Source: DASWZN01 sp963841635 (GTDB lineage Bacteria; Acidobacteriota; Terriglobia; Bryobacterales; Bryobacteraceae). From it: DNA of 64,000 bases. This document shows, in pieces, positions 16,823 through 24,844 of this stretch. Made by a program: the position numbers and the translations under genes. Location: NCBI GenBank assembly GCA_963841635.1, contig CAWJDO010000002.1:62001-126000 (forward strand). Direction: 5' to 3'. Every line of letters begins with the position of its first letter. Positions within the stretch are counted from its first letter, which is position 1. The notes beneath the pieces were generated by a model. The model was not told the DNA's origin. It ran no database searches and saw only the letters and a program-made list of their open reading frames with translations.

Positions 16823-17719
16823 TCACGCCTTCGGATGCGCCTTGTCGTACACCTTCATCAGCTCCGTAAGTGAAACCTGCGTGTACTTCTGCGTTGTTGA
16901 GAGGCGCGCGTGGCCGAGCAGTTCCTGGATCGCGCGCAGGTCCGCGCCGTCGCTTAGCAGGTGGGTCGCGAAAGCGTGGCGGAAGCTGTGCGGGTGGATA
17001 GAGGCGTCGCCAACTAGCGCCGTCGCGTAAAACTTGACGATGCCGCGCGCGCCGCGGTCCGTGAGGCGGCCGCCGTGATGGTTCAGAAAGAGCGCGGTCT
17101 CGCGTGGCGGCGCCTGGCGCGCGGCGATGTAGCTCTCGATGGCCGCCGCGGCCTTGGCGCCGAAGGGCACCTGGCGCTCCTTCTTCCCTTTGCCGCGAAC
17201 CAGAAGCCAGTGGTCGGCCAGGTCCAGGTCGCCAAGGTTCACCGACACCAGCTCGCTGATGCGCAGACCGCAGCCGTAGAGCAGCTCGAAGATGGCCAGG
17301 TCGCGCGCCGGCATGGGGCGCTCCAGGCGTCCTTCGGCGACTTGATCGATGAGACTGTTGGTCTGCTCCGCTGTGGGCACTCGCGGTAGCTTCTGAGGCG
17401 CCTTGGGCGTTCGCAGAAGGCGCGCGACATTGATCTCGAGCACGTGGTGCGCAACCAGGAATCGGAACAGGGAGCGCAGCGCGGCCACCTTGCGGCGCAT
17501 CGTGACGGCGGAGAGGCGGCGGCGGTAGAGGTCGCCGAGCCATTCGCGCAAGGCCAGCGTGTCCAGCTTTTCGACGGGGGGCGGTTCCCCGCCGGGCGGC
17601 GAGAAGTACTCGATGAACTGGCGCAGGTCGGCGTCGTAGGCGCGCAGGGTGTGCGACGAAACGTTCTGCTGCTTCAACTCGGCGAGGAAGCGCTCGACGT
17701 AGTCTTTCAATCCCGGCAA
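16823..17719 (-). CDS. Tyrosine recombinase XerC/XerD
   Basis: This 298-residue site-specific recombinase has an N-terminal SAM-like core-binding domain (1-100) and a catalytic domain with the full residue set: Arg in GCGLRISELV, Lys in GKGKKERQVP, HSFRH, LGHARLSTT and the Tyr nucleophile in QKYTQV. Size and an ending soon after the tyrosine fit the chromosomal XerC/D proteins that resolve dimers at dif, rather than a phage integrase. Whether it is XerC or XerD cannot be decided here. It lies about 2 kb from the duplicated typA end and is the only integrase-like gene in the window. Confidence 0.93.
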   Translation of the reverse strand: MPGLKDYVERFLAELKQQNVSSHTLRAYDADLRQFIEYFSPPGGEPPPVEKLDTLALREWLGDLYRRRLSAVTMRRKVAALRSLFRFLVAHHVLEINVARLLRTPKAPQKLPRVPTAEQTNSLIDQVAEGRLERPMPARDLAIFELLYGCGLRISELVSVNLGDLDLADHWLLVRGKGKKERQVPFGAKAAAAIESYIAARQAPPRETALFLNHHGGRLTDRGARGIVKFYATALVGDASIHPHSFRHAFATHLLSDGADLRAIQELLGHARLSTTQKYTQVSLTELMKVYDKAHPKA

Positions 17720-17750
17720 GTTGAGAACAGTGTAACCGATCGGCGGGAAG

Positions 17751-17827
17751 TGGTAGGGACGGGCAGATTCGAACTGCCGACCTGCCGCTTAGGAGGCGGC
17801 CGCTCTATCCATCTGAGCTACGTCCCC
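17751..17827 (-). tRNA. tRNA-Arg (CCT anticodon)
   Basis: Cloverleaf: acceptor GGGGACG/CGTCCCT with a G-U first pair, D-arm GCTC..GAGC, anticodon stem GCCGC/GCGGC with loop CTCCTAA, T-arm GGCAG-TTCGAAT-CTGCC, discriminator A and encoded CCA. It reads AGG codons. It lies between purD and xerC/D on the same strand. Confidence 0.95.
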
Positions 17828-17840
17828 GCGAGCTTCTATT

Positions 17841-19112
17841 TTAGCCCCAGCGCTTCAGCCCTTTGTGGCCGATGTCGCGGCGATAGTGCATGCCGTCGAA
17901 ATGAACCTGATCGACGGCGCGGTAGGCGTTCTCGATGGCGCCTGCCAGGCCGGAGCCGGATGCGGTGACGCCCAGCACTCGGCCGCCCGAGGTCTCGATC
18001 ACGCCCGCGCCCGCACGCGTGCCGGCGTGGAAGACGGTGGCCCCGAGCGCCTCGGCTTCGTCGAGACCGCTGATCGCGTCTCCGGTGCGGGGCGTTGCGG
18101 GATATCCGGCGGACGCCATTACGACGCAGACCGACGGATCGGCGCGCCACGCCAGCTTTGCTCCGGTGAGGTCGCCGTGAGCCGCCGCCAACAACGCCTG
18201 GGCGAAGTCGGAGTCCACACAGTGCATCAGGGCCTGGGTTTCCGGATCGCCCAACCGTACGTTGTACTCCAGCACTTGAGGGCCGCGATGGGTCATCATC
18301 AAACCAGCGTAGAGGAAGCCGGTGAAGGGGGAGCCCTCGGCGCTCATTCGCTCGATGGTGGGAGCGATGATGCGGTCCATGACGTCGGCGCGCTCGGCGG
18401 CGGTCAGGATTCTCGTGTCGCAATAGGCGCCCATGCCGCCGGTGTTCGGGCCGGTGTCGCCGTCGTGCACTGCTTTGTGGTCCTGCGTCGGGGCGAGCGG
18501 GAGGACGTGGCGGCCGTCGCTGAGGACGATGAAGCTGACCTCCTCTCCGGTCAGGAATTCCTCGACCACCAGGCGCGCGCCGGCCTTTCCCACCAACTCG
18601 CCGGAAAGCAGTCCGCGGATGGCTGCCTCGGCTTCCGCGCGGGTGTTGGCGATGACGACGCCTTTGCCCGCGGCGAGACCGTCGGCCTTGAGGACCACGG
18701 GGCAACCGAAGCGGTCGAGGGCCTTGAGCGCTTCCGCCTCGCTTTCGGCGCGGACGAAGCCACCCGTGGGAATGCCCGCGCGCACCATGAATTCCTTCGA
18801 GAAGATTTTGCTACCCTCGAGACGCGCCGCCTGGCTGGTGGGCCCTACAATCGCCCGGCCGGCGGCACGAAACGCATCCACCACGCCCGCGACTAGCGGC
18901 GCCTCCGGCCCGACGACGGTGAGATCGGCCTCGACGGATTCGGCCGCGCGCAGCCAGCCTTCCGGGTTGCCGGGCGCGGCGATACAGCTCGCGACGCGGG
19001 CAATGCCGGGGTTTCCCGGCGTCGCGTAGACCGCCGTCACCGAAGGACTCTGGGCCAGACGCCACGCGATCGCGTGCTCACGGCCACCGCCACCGAGGAT
19101 CAGTACTTTCAC
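17841..19112 (-). CDS. purD: Phosphoribosylamine-glycine ligase
   Basis: GAR synthetase catalyses the second step of purine synthesis, ATP-dependent joining of glycine to 5-phosphoribosylamine. The 423-residue product begins VKVLILGGGGREHAIAWRL and contains the ATP-grasp core: VVLKADGLAAGKGV, EEFLTGEEVSFIVLSDG, NTGGMGAYCD and LEYNVRLGDPETQ. I set the start at GTG 19112, which has GGAGAG upstream and gives the normal N-terminus. The reading frame is open upstream only because of GC-rich sequence. The gene is divergent from mnmG. Confidence 0.95.
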   Translation of the reverse strand: MKVLILGGGGREHAIAWRLAQSPSVTAVYATPGNPGIARVASCIAAPGNPEGWLRAAESVEADLTVVGPEAPLVAGVVDAFRAAGRAIVGPTSQAARLEGSKIFSKEFMVRAGIPTGGFVRAESEAEALKALDRFGCPVVLKADGLAAGKGVVIANTRAEAEAAIRGLLSGELVGKAGARLVVEEFLTGEEVSFIVLSDGRHVLPLAPTQDHKAVHDGDTGPNTGGMGAYCDTRILTAAERADVMDRIIAPTIERMSAEGSPFTGFLYAGLMMTHRGPQVLEYNVRLGDPETQALMHCVDSDFAQALLAAAHGDLTGAKLAWRADPSVCVVMASAGYPATPRTGDAISGLDEAEALGATVFHAGTRAGAGVIETSGGRVLGVTASGSGLAGAIENAYRAVDQVHFDGMHYRRDIGHKGLKRWG

Positions 19113-19209
19113 TCTGCTCTCCAAGAATTCCGCACGCTCGAGCGCGCCGGGCGGCCGAAGGCTTCCCGCGCCGGCACAGGGGCGCGCAAGCGGGTTCCAC
19201 GCCACAGCG

Positions 19210-19360
19210 GCGCCAAGCCGGCGCCCGCCGCGCCGCAGCCGGGCCAAGCACATCTGCCCGCGCGCGCCACGCCGCGACCGGGCCAAGCCCCTGCTTGCGC
19301 CCGCCGCGCCGCAACCGCCCCAAGTTCACCTGCGCGCGCCCGCCGCGCCGCGCACTTCCC
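19210..19360. repeat. Imperfect 31-39 bp GC-rich repeats between purD and mnmG
   Basis: Four degenerate units contain CGCCGCGCCGC and CCAAG; the CCAAG positions are 19213, 19244, 19283 and 19320. This fills most of the 274-bp divergent intergenic region. No clear promoter is visible inside it. Confidence 0.5.
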
Positions 19361-19386
19361 TAGAATAGAAGAAAAGCTGGGCCGAA

Positions 19387-21267
19387 ATGCAAGCGATGGG
19401 CCGTCCGAACAGTTACGACGTGATCGTGGTAGGCGCCGGACATGCCGGGTGCGAGGCGGCGCGTGCGTGCGCTCTGATGGGCCTCCAGACAGCCATGGTC
19501 ACCATGAATCTGGACTTGGTCGCCCAAATGTCCTGTAATCCCGCTGTCGGCGGAATCGCAAAGGGCCACCTGGTCAGGGAGATCGACGCACTCGGCGGAG
19601 TGATGGGCGAGGTGACCGATGCGGTGGGCATCCAGTTCCGGCTTCTGAATACGAGCCGCGGACCGGCCGTCTGGTCGCCGCGTGCCCAGTGCGATAAGAA
19701 GCTGTACCGCGTGCGCATGCGCGAGGTTCTCGAGCGCGAGCCCAACCTGCGTATTCTCCAGGCGGAGGTAGCGGAGCTCGTGATCGAGGCGGGCGAGGGC
19801 GGAAGGCAGGTGCGCGGCGTTCGACTCCAGGACGGCCGGGTGCTTTCGAGCGGAGCCGTGGTGGTGGCCACTGGTACGTTCTTGAACGGTCTGGCCCACG
19901 TCGGCGAGAAGACCTACCACTGCGGCCGCAACGGAGAGGCGCCGTCGAACCTGCTTGGGGATCAGCTTCGGAGTCTGGGGATGAAGTGGACGCGCCTGAA
20001 GACTGGCACGCCGCCGCGGCTGGACGGCCGTACGATCGACTGGTCCTGCTTCGAGGTTCAGCGCGGAGACCCGGTTCCGACGCCGTTCTCGTTCCTGACG
20101 GCGGGAATCGACCGTCCTCAGATCGAATGTCATATCGCCTACACCACCGAGAGGACCCACGAGATCCTGCGCGAGGCGATTCCGCGCTCGCCGCTCTACA
20201 GCGGGCAGATCGAGGGCGTTGGGCCGCGGTACTGTCCGTCGATTGAGGACAAAGTTGTCAAGTTTCCCGATAAGGTGCGGCACCAGATCTTCCTGGAGCC
20301 GGAAGGGCTGGATACATATGAGGTCTACGTCAACGGGATGTCTACCAGCATGCCGATCGACGTGCAGATGGCCATGCTCGCTTCGGTCCCGGGCCTGGGC
20401 CGCGCCGAGATGATCCGCCCGGGCTATGCCATCGAATACGACGCGGTAGATCCTAGGGAAGTGCTGCATTCTCTGGAGGTTAAGGGGATAACCGGTCTGT
20501 TCCTGGCGGGCCAGATCAACGGAACTTCGGGGTATGAGGAGGCTGCGGCTCAGGGCATTATGGCTGGGGCCAACGCGGCGTGCCGGGTAGCTGGGGGTCC
20601 ACCGGTTGTTTTCGGGCGGACGGATGGATACATCGGGATCATGATTGACGACCTCGTGACCAAAGGCGCGGACGAGCCATACCGCATGTTCACCTCACGC
20701 GCCGAGTTCCGCTTGCACCTTCGCATCGACAATGCCGATGAGCGGCTGACGCCGGCGGGCCGCCGATTGGGATTGGTTACGGAGGAACGCTGGACGCTGT
20801 TCGCAAAGAAGCAGGCTCAGAAGGAGAGGCTTCGAGTCCTGCTGGAGAGCACCAGAGTCCCGCCGGACGGCCTGGGTCTGGCACCGGAGGATCGGCCTAC
20901 GGTCGCCGGGTGGCTGCGGCGGCCCGAGGCGAGCATCGAGAAGATACGCGGCCTGCTGGTGGCGGCGCTTGGGGAAGAGCCGGTGCGCGAGGTTCTGAGC
21001 ACGTTGGAGACGGAAGTGAAGTACGCGGGCTACATCTCGCAGCAAGAACGTCAGATTGTTCGACTACGGGAGTCAGAAGGTCGGAGGATACCGGCGAGGT
21101 TTGCGTTCCGCGGCATACCTGGGCTGTCGCGCGAGATCTCGGAGAAGCTGGAGCGGGTGCGGCCAGAGACGCTGGGGCAGGCAGCGCGCATCCCAGGAGT
21201 CACGCCGGCCGCGATCGCGGTTCTCGACGTCTATCTGACCATCGGAGCTGGTGTTTCTGCGCTATGA
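19387..21267 (+). CDS. mnmG: tRNA U34 carboxymethylaminomethyl synthesis enzyme MnmG (GidA)
   Basis: The 626-residue FAD-binding protein, with MnmE, modifies the wobble uridine of several tRNAs. It has the Rossmann motif VVGAGHAGCEAA near residue 14, the family signatures CNPAVGGIAKGHL and GRTDGYIGIMIDDLVTKG, and a helical C-terminus with YAGYISQQERQI. ATG 19387 is the first start and a second ATG at 19396 is equally possible; no strong ribosome-binding site is seen. The stop overlaps the rsmG start (ATGA). The order mnmG-rsmG-parA-parB is the classic origin-proximal cluster. Confidence 0.96.
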   Translation: MQAMGRPNSYDVIVVGAGHAGCEAARACALMGLQTAMVTMNLDLVAQMSCNPAVGGIAKGHLVREIDALGGVMGEVTDAVGIQFRLLNTSRGPAVWSPRAQCDKKLYRVRMREVLEREPNLRILQAEVAELVIEAGEGGRQVRGVRLQDGRVLSSGAVVVATGTFLNGLAHVGEKTYHCGRNGEAPSNLLGDQLRSLGMKWTRLKTGTPPRLDGRTIDWSCFEVQRGDPVPTPFSFLTAGIDRPQIECHIAYTTERTHEILREAIPRSPLYSGQIEGVGPRYCPSIEDKVVKFPDKVRHQIFLEPEGLDTYEVYVNGMSTSMPIDVQMAMLASVPGLGRAEMIRPGYAIEYDAVDPREVLHSLEVKGITGLFLAGQINGTSGYEEAAAQGIMAGANAACRVAGGPPVVFGRTDGYIGIMIDDLVTKGADEPYRMFTSRAEFRLHLRIDNADERLTPAGRRLGLVTEERWTLFAKKQAQKERLRVLLESTRVPPDGLGLAPEDRPTVAGWLRRPEASIEKIRGLLVAALGEEPVREVLSTLETEVKYAGYISQQERQIVRLRESEGRRIPARFAFRGIPGLSREISEKLERVRPETLGQAARIPGVTPAAIAVLDVYLTIGAGVSAL

Positions 21268-21920
21268 CGGACGCTCCCGGGTTCGCCGCGATCTTAGCGC
21301 GCAGTTTTGGTCCGCTGCACCCTCTGTCGCCCGAAACGATCTCGGAGCTGCTTGGGCACTACGAGCTCCTTCTCCGCTGGAACAAGACTCTCAACCTTAC
21401 TTCCATCGCCGGGCTGGAGGAGACCGTACTACGCCACTACTGCGAGTCGCTCTTTGTGGGGATCCACCTACCTACAAACCCGGTGTCGGTTCTGGACCTT
21501 GGTTCGGGTGCCGGCTTTCCGGGGATTCCAATGGCGATCCTCCGCCCGGATTGCAGGTTCACGCTGGCGGAGTCCCACCAGAGGAAGGCCGTGTTTCTCC
21601 GCGAGGCTACTCGGCATCTGTCGAACGTCCGCGTGGCGGCGTGCCGTGCCGAGAAGATAGATGGCACCTTCGATTGGGTTGTCTCAAGGGCGGTAAGGTG
21701 GCCCGACGTGCTGAGCGTTGCGGGCCGGGGCGCCACCATCCTTCCGGTCCGTACCGTAGCGCTGCTAATAGGGCAGGAGGACGCGGCGGAGGTGGTCGTT
21801 CAGCCGAGGTTCTCCTGGCGCCAGGCGATCCCGCTCCCGTGGGGGCATCGTAGGGTGTTAGTGCTCGGGCAGACGGCCCCTCCCGGCGACGAGCCGCCCG
21901 TCAGCGGTTGTTCCACGTAG
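21264..21920 (+). CDS. rsmG: 16S rRNA G527 methyltransferase RsmG (GidB)
   Basis: This 218-residue SAM-dependent enzyme methylates N7 of G527 in 16S rRNA. Motifs are LLLRWNKTLNLTSI near the N-terminus, the SAM-binding VLDLGSGAGFPGIPMAI, and FDWVVSRAV. ATG 21264 overlaps the mnmG stop, so translation is coupled. The 3' end contains a parS-like half site (21909-21922), and three complete sites follow immediately. Confidence 0.95.
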   Translation: MTDAPGFAAILARSFGPLHPLSPETISELLGHYELLLRWNKTLNLTSIAGLEETVLRHYCESLFVGIHLPTNPVSVLDLGSGAGFPGIPMAILRPDCRFTLAESHQRKAVFLREATRHLSNVRVAACRAEKIDGTFDWVVSRAVRWPDVLSVAGRGATILPVRTVALLIGQEDAAEVVVQPRFSWRQAIPLPWGHRRVLVLGQTAPPGDEPPVSGCST

Positions 21921-21922
21921 AT
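21909..21922. promoter_or_regulatory. Degenerate parS-like site
   Basis: TGTTCCACGTAGAT has one intact half and a degenerate second half. It overlaps the rsmG stop. It probably binds ParB weakly, if at all. Confidence 0.4.
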
Positions 21923-21943
21923 GAACGGCGCGGGTGCGAGGTG

Positions 21944-21957
21944 GTTCCACGTGGAAC
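21944..21957. promoter_or_regulatory. parS-like site 1
   Basis: The perfect palindrome GTTCCACGTGGAAC is very close to the parS core known from Pseudomonas and to the Bacillus consensus TGTTTCACGTGAAACA. It lies 275 bp upstream of parA. Confidence 0.85.
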
Positions 21958-21979
21958 GTGTCTCGGCGACAGCTCCGAT

Positions 21980-21993
21980 GTTCCACGTGGAAC
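21980..21993. promoter_or_regulatory. parS-like site 2
   Basis: A second perfect GTTCCACGTGGAAC, 36 bp from the first and preceded by T, giving 15 matches to the 16-bp consensus of the Pseudomonas type. Confidence 0.85.
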
Positions 21994-22140
21994 CCCCGAG
22001 GGCCCCACACTCCCCGGCCCTACGACAGCGTTCCTCCTCGGATCGAGGCACCGCGCAAGGTGAGAGTGCCGCCGATGTTCCCCCGCCGCGACGCGAGCCG
22101 GGCTCTGGAGGCGTTGTGGGCTGCTGGTACTCAAGGTGTT

Positions 22141-22154
22141 GTTCCACGTGGAAC
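22141..22154. promoter_or_regulatory. parS-like site 3
   Basis: A third perfect GTTCCACGTGGAAC, 78 bp before the parA start. A ParB complex here could also regulate parAB. Confidence 0.85.
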
Positions 22155-22231
22155 GTCCCGCGCAACCCACAAGACGCTCCCACTGCAACCGTGATAGCAT
22201 GTTGGTCTCTCCGCGTGAGGAGCATCGAACC

Positions 22232-23026
22232 TTGGGAAGAGTTATCGCAGTCGCCAACCAGAAGGGCGGAGTCGGGAAAACCACCACCGCCATCAATCTC
22301 GGCGCATCCCTGGCCGCGAACGACCTACACGTCCTGGTCATTGACTCAGATCCCCAGGGCAACTCCACAACCGGTCTCGGCGTCACCAAGAACACCGGCG
22401 CCCCGACCATCTACGACGCCCTTCTCGGGCACACGGATCTCGCCTCCACCGTCCAGTCCACCGGATTCGAAGGCCTCGACATCGTCCCTGCGGACAAGAA
22501 CCTTGTCGGGGCCAACATCGAGCTCGTCGATCTCGAGCGCCGGGAGTACCGCCTCCGCCAGAGCCTCCAGCCCCTCCGAGACTCCTACCACTATGTCCTC
22601 ATCGACTGCCCCCCGGCCCTCGACCTGCTGACCGTCAACGCCCTGGCCGCCGCGGACTCCGTTCTCATACCCATCCAGTGCGAGTTCTTCGCCCTCGAGG
22701 GCGTTTCCGAGCTAATGGACACGATCGACCGCCTGCGCGACTCTCTCCAGCATTCATTGAAGATCGAGGGCATCCTCCTCACGATGTTCGACGAACGCAC
22801 CAACCTGGCACGCCAGGTGGCGGACGATCTCCGCGAGTTCTTCGGCAAAGAGGTATTTCGCACCGTCATCCCCCGTAGTATTCGGCTCGCCGAAGCGCCC
22901 AGCTACGGCAAGCCTATCCTCCTCTATGACGTCCGGTCGCGCGGCGCGGAGAGTTACATCAAGCTGGCCAAGGAGATCCTCGAGAATGACCAAGGCACCA
23001 GACAATCCACGCAAGGCCCTCGGTAG
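22232..23026 (+). CDS. parA: Chromosome-partitioning ATPase ParA (Soj)
   Basis: The 264-residue deviant-Walker ATPase has KGGVGKTTTAINLG near residue 11, DSDPQGNSTTG, and the switch region YVLIDCPPALDLLTVNAL. I prefer TTG 22232 as the start (M-G-R-V-I-A-V-A-N-Q-K), because GAGGAG lies nine bases upstream and the N-terminus then matches Soj proteins. ATG 22199 is in frame but has no ribosome-binding site. The gene overlaps parB by 41 bp. ParA binds nucleoid DNA and, with ParB at parS, segregates the origin region. Confidence 0.95.
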   Translation: MGRVIAVANQKGGVGKTTTAINLGASLAANDLHVLVIDSDPQGNSTTGLGVTKNTGAPTIYDALLGHTDLASTVQSTGFEGLDIVPADKNLVGANIELVDLERREYRLRQSLQPLRDSYHYVLIDCPPALDLLTVNALAAADSVLIPIQCEFFALEGVSELMDTIDRLRDSLQHSLKIEGILLTMFDERTNLARQVADDLREFFGKEVFRTVIPRSIRLAEAPSYGKPILLYDVRSRGAESYIKLAKEILENDQGTRQSTQGPR

Positions 23027-23897
23027 GGGTCTGACATCCCTCCTGGTTAGCCGCACCGCGGCCAAGCCGGAGCCCGCCGCTCAAACCGCGGTGCCAGCCA
23101 CTCCTCCCGCGGATATTGTCTCCCGGATTCCACTCGATCTCGTCGATCCTAACCCGCTCCAGCCGCGGACCGCCTTCCAACCTGAGCGCCTTCAGGAACT
23201 TGCCGACTCCATACGGGCCAACGGAATCATACAACCTTTAGTTGTCCGTCCCCGCGACGGCCGGTACCAGTTGGTCGCCGGCGAGCGACGCTGGCGCGCC
23301 GCACGCCTGGCCGGCATCGCCGACGTCCCGGTCTCGGTTCAGGATATTCCCGACGACCGGCTCCTTGAGATCTCGCTGGTCGAGAACATCCAGAGAGAAG
23401 ATCTCAACCCCATCGAGGTCGCCCACGCGTTTGATCGTCTCGCCCGCGATCTCCAGCTAAGTCACGACGAGATCGCACAGCGAACCGGCAAGGACCGCAG
23501 TTCCATTACCAACACGCTCCGGCTCCTGAAGCTTCCGGCCGACATCCAGGCCCTCGTTGCCGAGCGCCGCCTTTCGATGGGCCATGCACGCGCCATCCTC
23601 GGACTCCCAACGGAGGAGCTACAGCGCCAGGTGGCGGAAAGGGCCAGCTCTCAGGGCCTTTCCGTCCGCCAGGTCGAGCACCTGGTACAGAGGATGACCG
23701 GGCCTCGCGAGGCAAAGTCTGTCGAAGAGGCGCTGGATCCCAACGTCAAGGCGGCTGTCCAGGAGCTTGAACGCGTGCTCGGCACGCGCGTCAAGATCGC
23801 CGGTAAACCCGATGCGCGCGGCCACATCGAGATCGCCTACTACTCCCCCGACGATCTTCAGCGCATCTATGCCCTGATAGTCGGGGAGGAGCGCTAG
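22986..23897 (+). CDS. parB: Chromosome-partitioning protein ParB (Spo0J)
   Basis: This 303-residue CTPase-type DNA-binding protein has a ParA-interacting N-terminus (KALGRGLTSLL) and the ParB/Srx domain with QPLVVRP, GERRWRAARLAG and ISLVENIQREDLNPIE. A helix-turn-helix (IAQRTGKDRSSITNTLRLLKLP) and a C-terminal dimerisation domain follow. ATG 22986 lies inside the parA 3' end. The final codons and TAG (to 23897) form the seed of the tandem repeat that follows. Confidence 0.96.
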   Translation: MTKAPDNPRKALGRGLTSLLVSRTAAKPEPAAQTAVPATPPADIVSRIPLDLVDPNPLQPRTAFQPERLQELADSIRANGIIQPLVVRPRDGRYQLVAGERRWRAARLAGIADVPVSVQDIPDDRLLEISLVENIQREDLNPIEVAHAFDRLARDLQLSHDEIAQRTGKDRSSITNTLRLLKLPADIQALVAERRLSMGHARAILGLPTEELQRQVAERASSQGLSVRQVEHLVQRMTGPREAKSVEEALDPNVKAAVQELERVLGTRVKIAGKPDARGHIEIAYYSPDDLQRIYALIVGEER

Positions 23898-24166
23898 TCG
23901 CGAGGAGCGCGGGTCGGGGAGGAGCGCTAGTCGGCGAGGAGCGCTAGTCGGCGAGGAGCGCTAGTCGGCGAGGAGCGCGGGTCAGGCGGAGCGCTGGTCG
24001 GGCGGAGCGCTGGTCGCGGCGGGGCGCTGGTCGCGGCGGGGCGCTGGTCAAGCAGGAAGCGAGTCCGGGCGGAGCGCTGGTCGGCGAGGGGCGCTGGTCG
24101 GCGGGGAGCGCTGGTCGGCGGGGAGCGCTGGTCGGCGGGGAGCGCTGGTCGGCGGAGAAGCGCTAG
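23881..24166. repeat. 16-18 bp tandem array derived from the parB 3' end
   Basis: About 17 imperfect units of the form GTCGGCGAGGAGCGCTA run from inside the last parB codons to 24166. The first unit contains the parB stop codon, and several later units reproduce it exactly (GAGGAGCGCTAG). The array drifts from GCTAGTC to GCTGGTC types along its length. It contains no gene. Confidence 0.85.
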
Positions 24167-24222
24167 CTGCTGTCGGGGTTGTGGAGGGCTGGGCTGCGGC
24201 AACCGCGCTTGGTTCCGGGGAA

Positions 24223-24299
24223 TGGTGCCGGCGGCTGGACTCGAACCAGCGACCTTGGGATTATGAGACCCACGCTCTAACCACCTGAGCTACACCGGC
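24223..24299 (-). tRNA. tRNA with CAT anticodon (probably elongator Met)
   Basis: Acceptor GCCGGTG/CGCCGGC with one G-U pair, D-arm GCTC..GAGC, anticodon loop CTCATAA, T-arm GCTGG-TTCGAGT-CCAGC, discriminator A and encoded CCA. The anticodon stem TGGGT/TCCCA has a T-T mismatch next to the loop. The normally paired first acceptor base pair argues against initiator tRNA. A TilS-modified tRNA-Ile2 is the alternative. Confidence 0.9.
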
Positions 24300-24318
24300 G
24301 CTGAAAGGGCTCTATATC

Positions 24319-24349
24319 AGCGTACTTTACCGCCACCCTGCTTTGTCAA
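24319..24349 (-). promoter_or_regulatory. Possible promoter of the CAT tRNA
   Basis: On the minus strand a perfect TTGACA (24349-24344) precedes a weak -10 TACGCT (24324-24319) at 19-bp spacing, about 20 bp upstream of the tRNA 5' end. Confidence 0.4.
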
Positions 24350-24404
24350 CGCGGCCTTAGCATTCAGCACCATTACTCTTTCTTAACCAAGGCTTTTACC
24401 CGCC

Positions 24405-24433
24405 TTGACAGGGACCGCCTTTGGGTGCATATT
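24405..24433 (+). promoter_or_regulatory. Promoter in front of the hairpin-rich stretch
   Basis: A perfect -35 TTGACA (24405-24410) and -10 CATATT (24428-24433) are separated by 17 bp. No convincing protein-coding start follows for 400 bp, which points to a non-coding transcript or a long leader. Confidence 0.5.
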
Positions 24434-24438
24434 TGACT

Positions 24439-24700
24439 CAGAAGCTGCGAAGTGCACAGCAGTTCAGCTTCTGGCTCCCCAATTGGTGGGGCCATGAGAT
24501 CTGTCGCAAACCGGCAGGTCAGTTTCCGATAGGAGGAAGTCTATATAGAACTCCACATCATGGGCGGCTACCTGCTTCCTCCGCTGACTGGCTGTCGCCT
24601 TTAGGCGTTCGCTGGGCCCCTAAACTGGCCAGCGCGCCGCGGTATTTTGCACCGCGAAAAAGGCACACGGCAGCCAGAGTCACGGATGCCCGGTACGGCT
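24439..24700 (+). ncRNA. Candidate structured RNA, family not assigned
   Basis: Directly after a promoter there is a run of stable hairpins. One is CAGAAGCTG (24439-24447) / CAGCTTCTG (24465-24473). Another is CCCCA/TGGGG (24477-24491). A 9-bp stem runs from 24498-24506 to 24512-24520. GGAGGAAG (24532-24539) pairs with CTTCCTCC (24575-24582). CGCC-TTTA-GGCG lies at 24596-24607, a bulged GCTGG stem at 24611-24633, and CGCGGT/ACCGCG at 24638-24656 is followed by AAAAA. A reading frame crosses the region (24421-24864), but its product has no protein-like features. I found no tmRNA, RNase P or SRP signature. It could be an Acidobacteria-specific RNA such as Acido-1, 6S RNA, or a leader of the polysaccharide operon. 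Confidence 0.4.
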
Positions 24701-24777
24701 CCTTTGGGGCTGGCCGGACAAGGACCGTGCCAGTGAGGAGCTGGCGGCCGCCCCTTCCTTTGTTGCCCTCCTGTGGT

Positions 24778-24806
24778 TTGACTCCTTCCCGCTACTCGGC
24801 TAGATT
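24778..24806 (+). promoter_or_regulatory. Promoter of the polysaccharide ABC/methyltransferase operon
   Basis: -35 TTGACT (24778-24783) and -10 TAGATT (24801-24806) are exactly 17 bp apart, about 40 bp before the GTG start of the ABC ATPase. Confidence 0.55.
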
Positions 24807-24844
24807 GTTGATAGGACGCTGCCTTTGCGTCAAACGAGCTCTCC

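Noticed and set aside
16823..17719. Tyrosine recombinase as a phage or island integrase
   Set aside because: Length, motif set and a chromosomal housekeeping context fit XerC/D; no phage or island genes adjoin.
23881..24166. parB-end array considered as a CRISPR array or iteron set
   Set aside because: Units of 16-18 bp directly abut without spacers; they match the parB end rather than a protein-binding iteron.
24561..24573. ops/JUMPstart element (GGCGGTAGCGTG) before the polysaccharide operon
   Set aside because: GGCGGCTACCTG matches only 8 of 12 positions, and no RfaH-like gene is seen.
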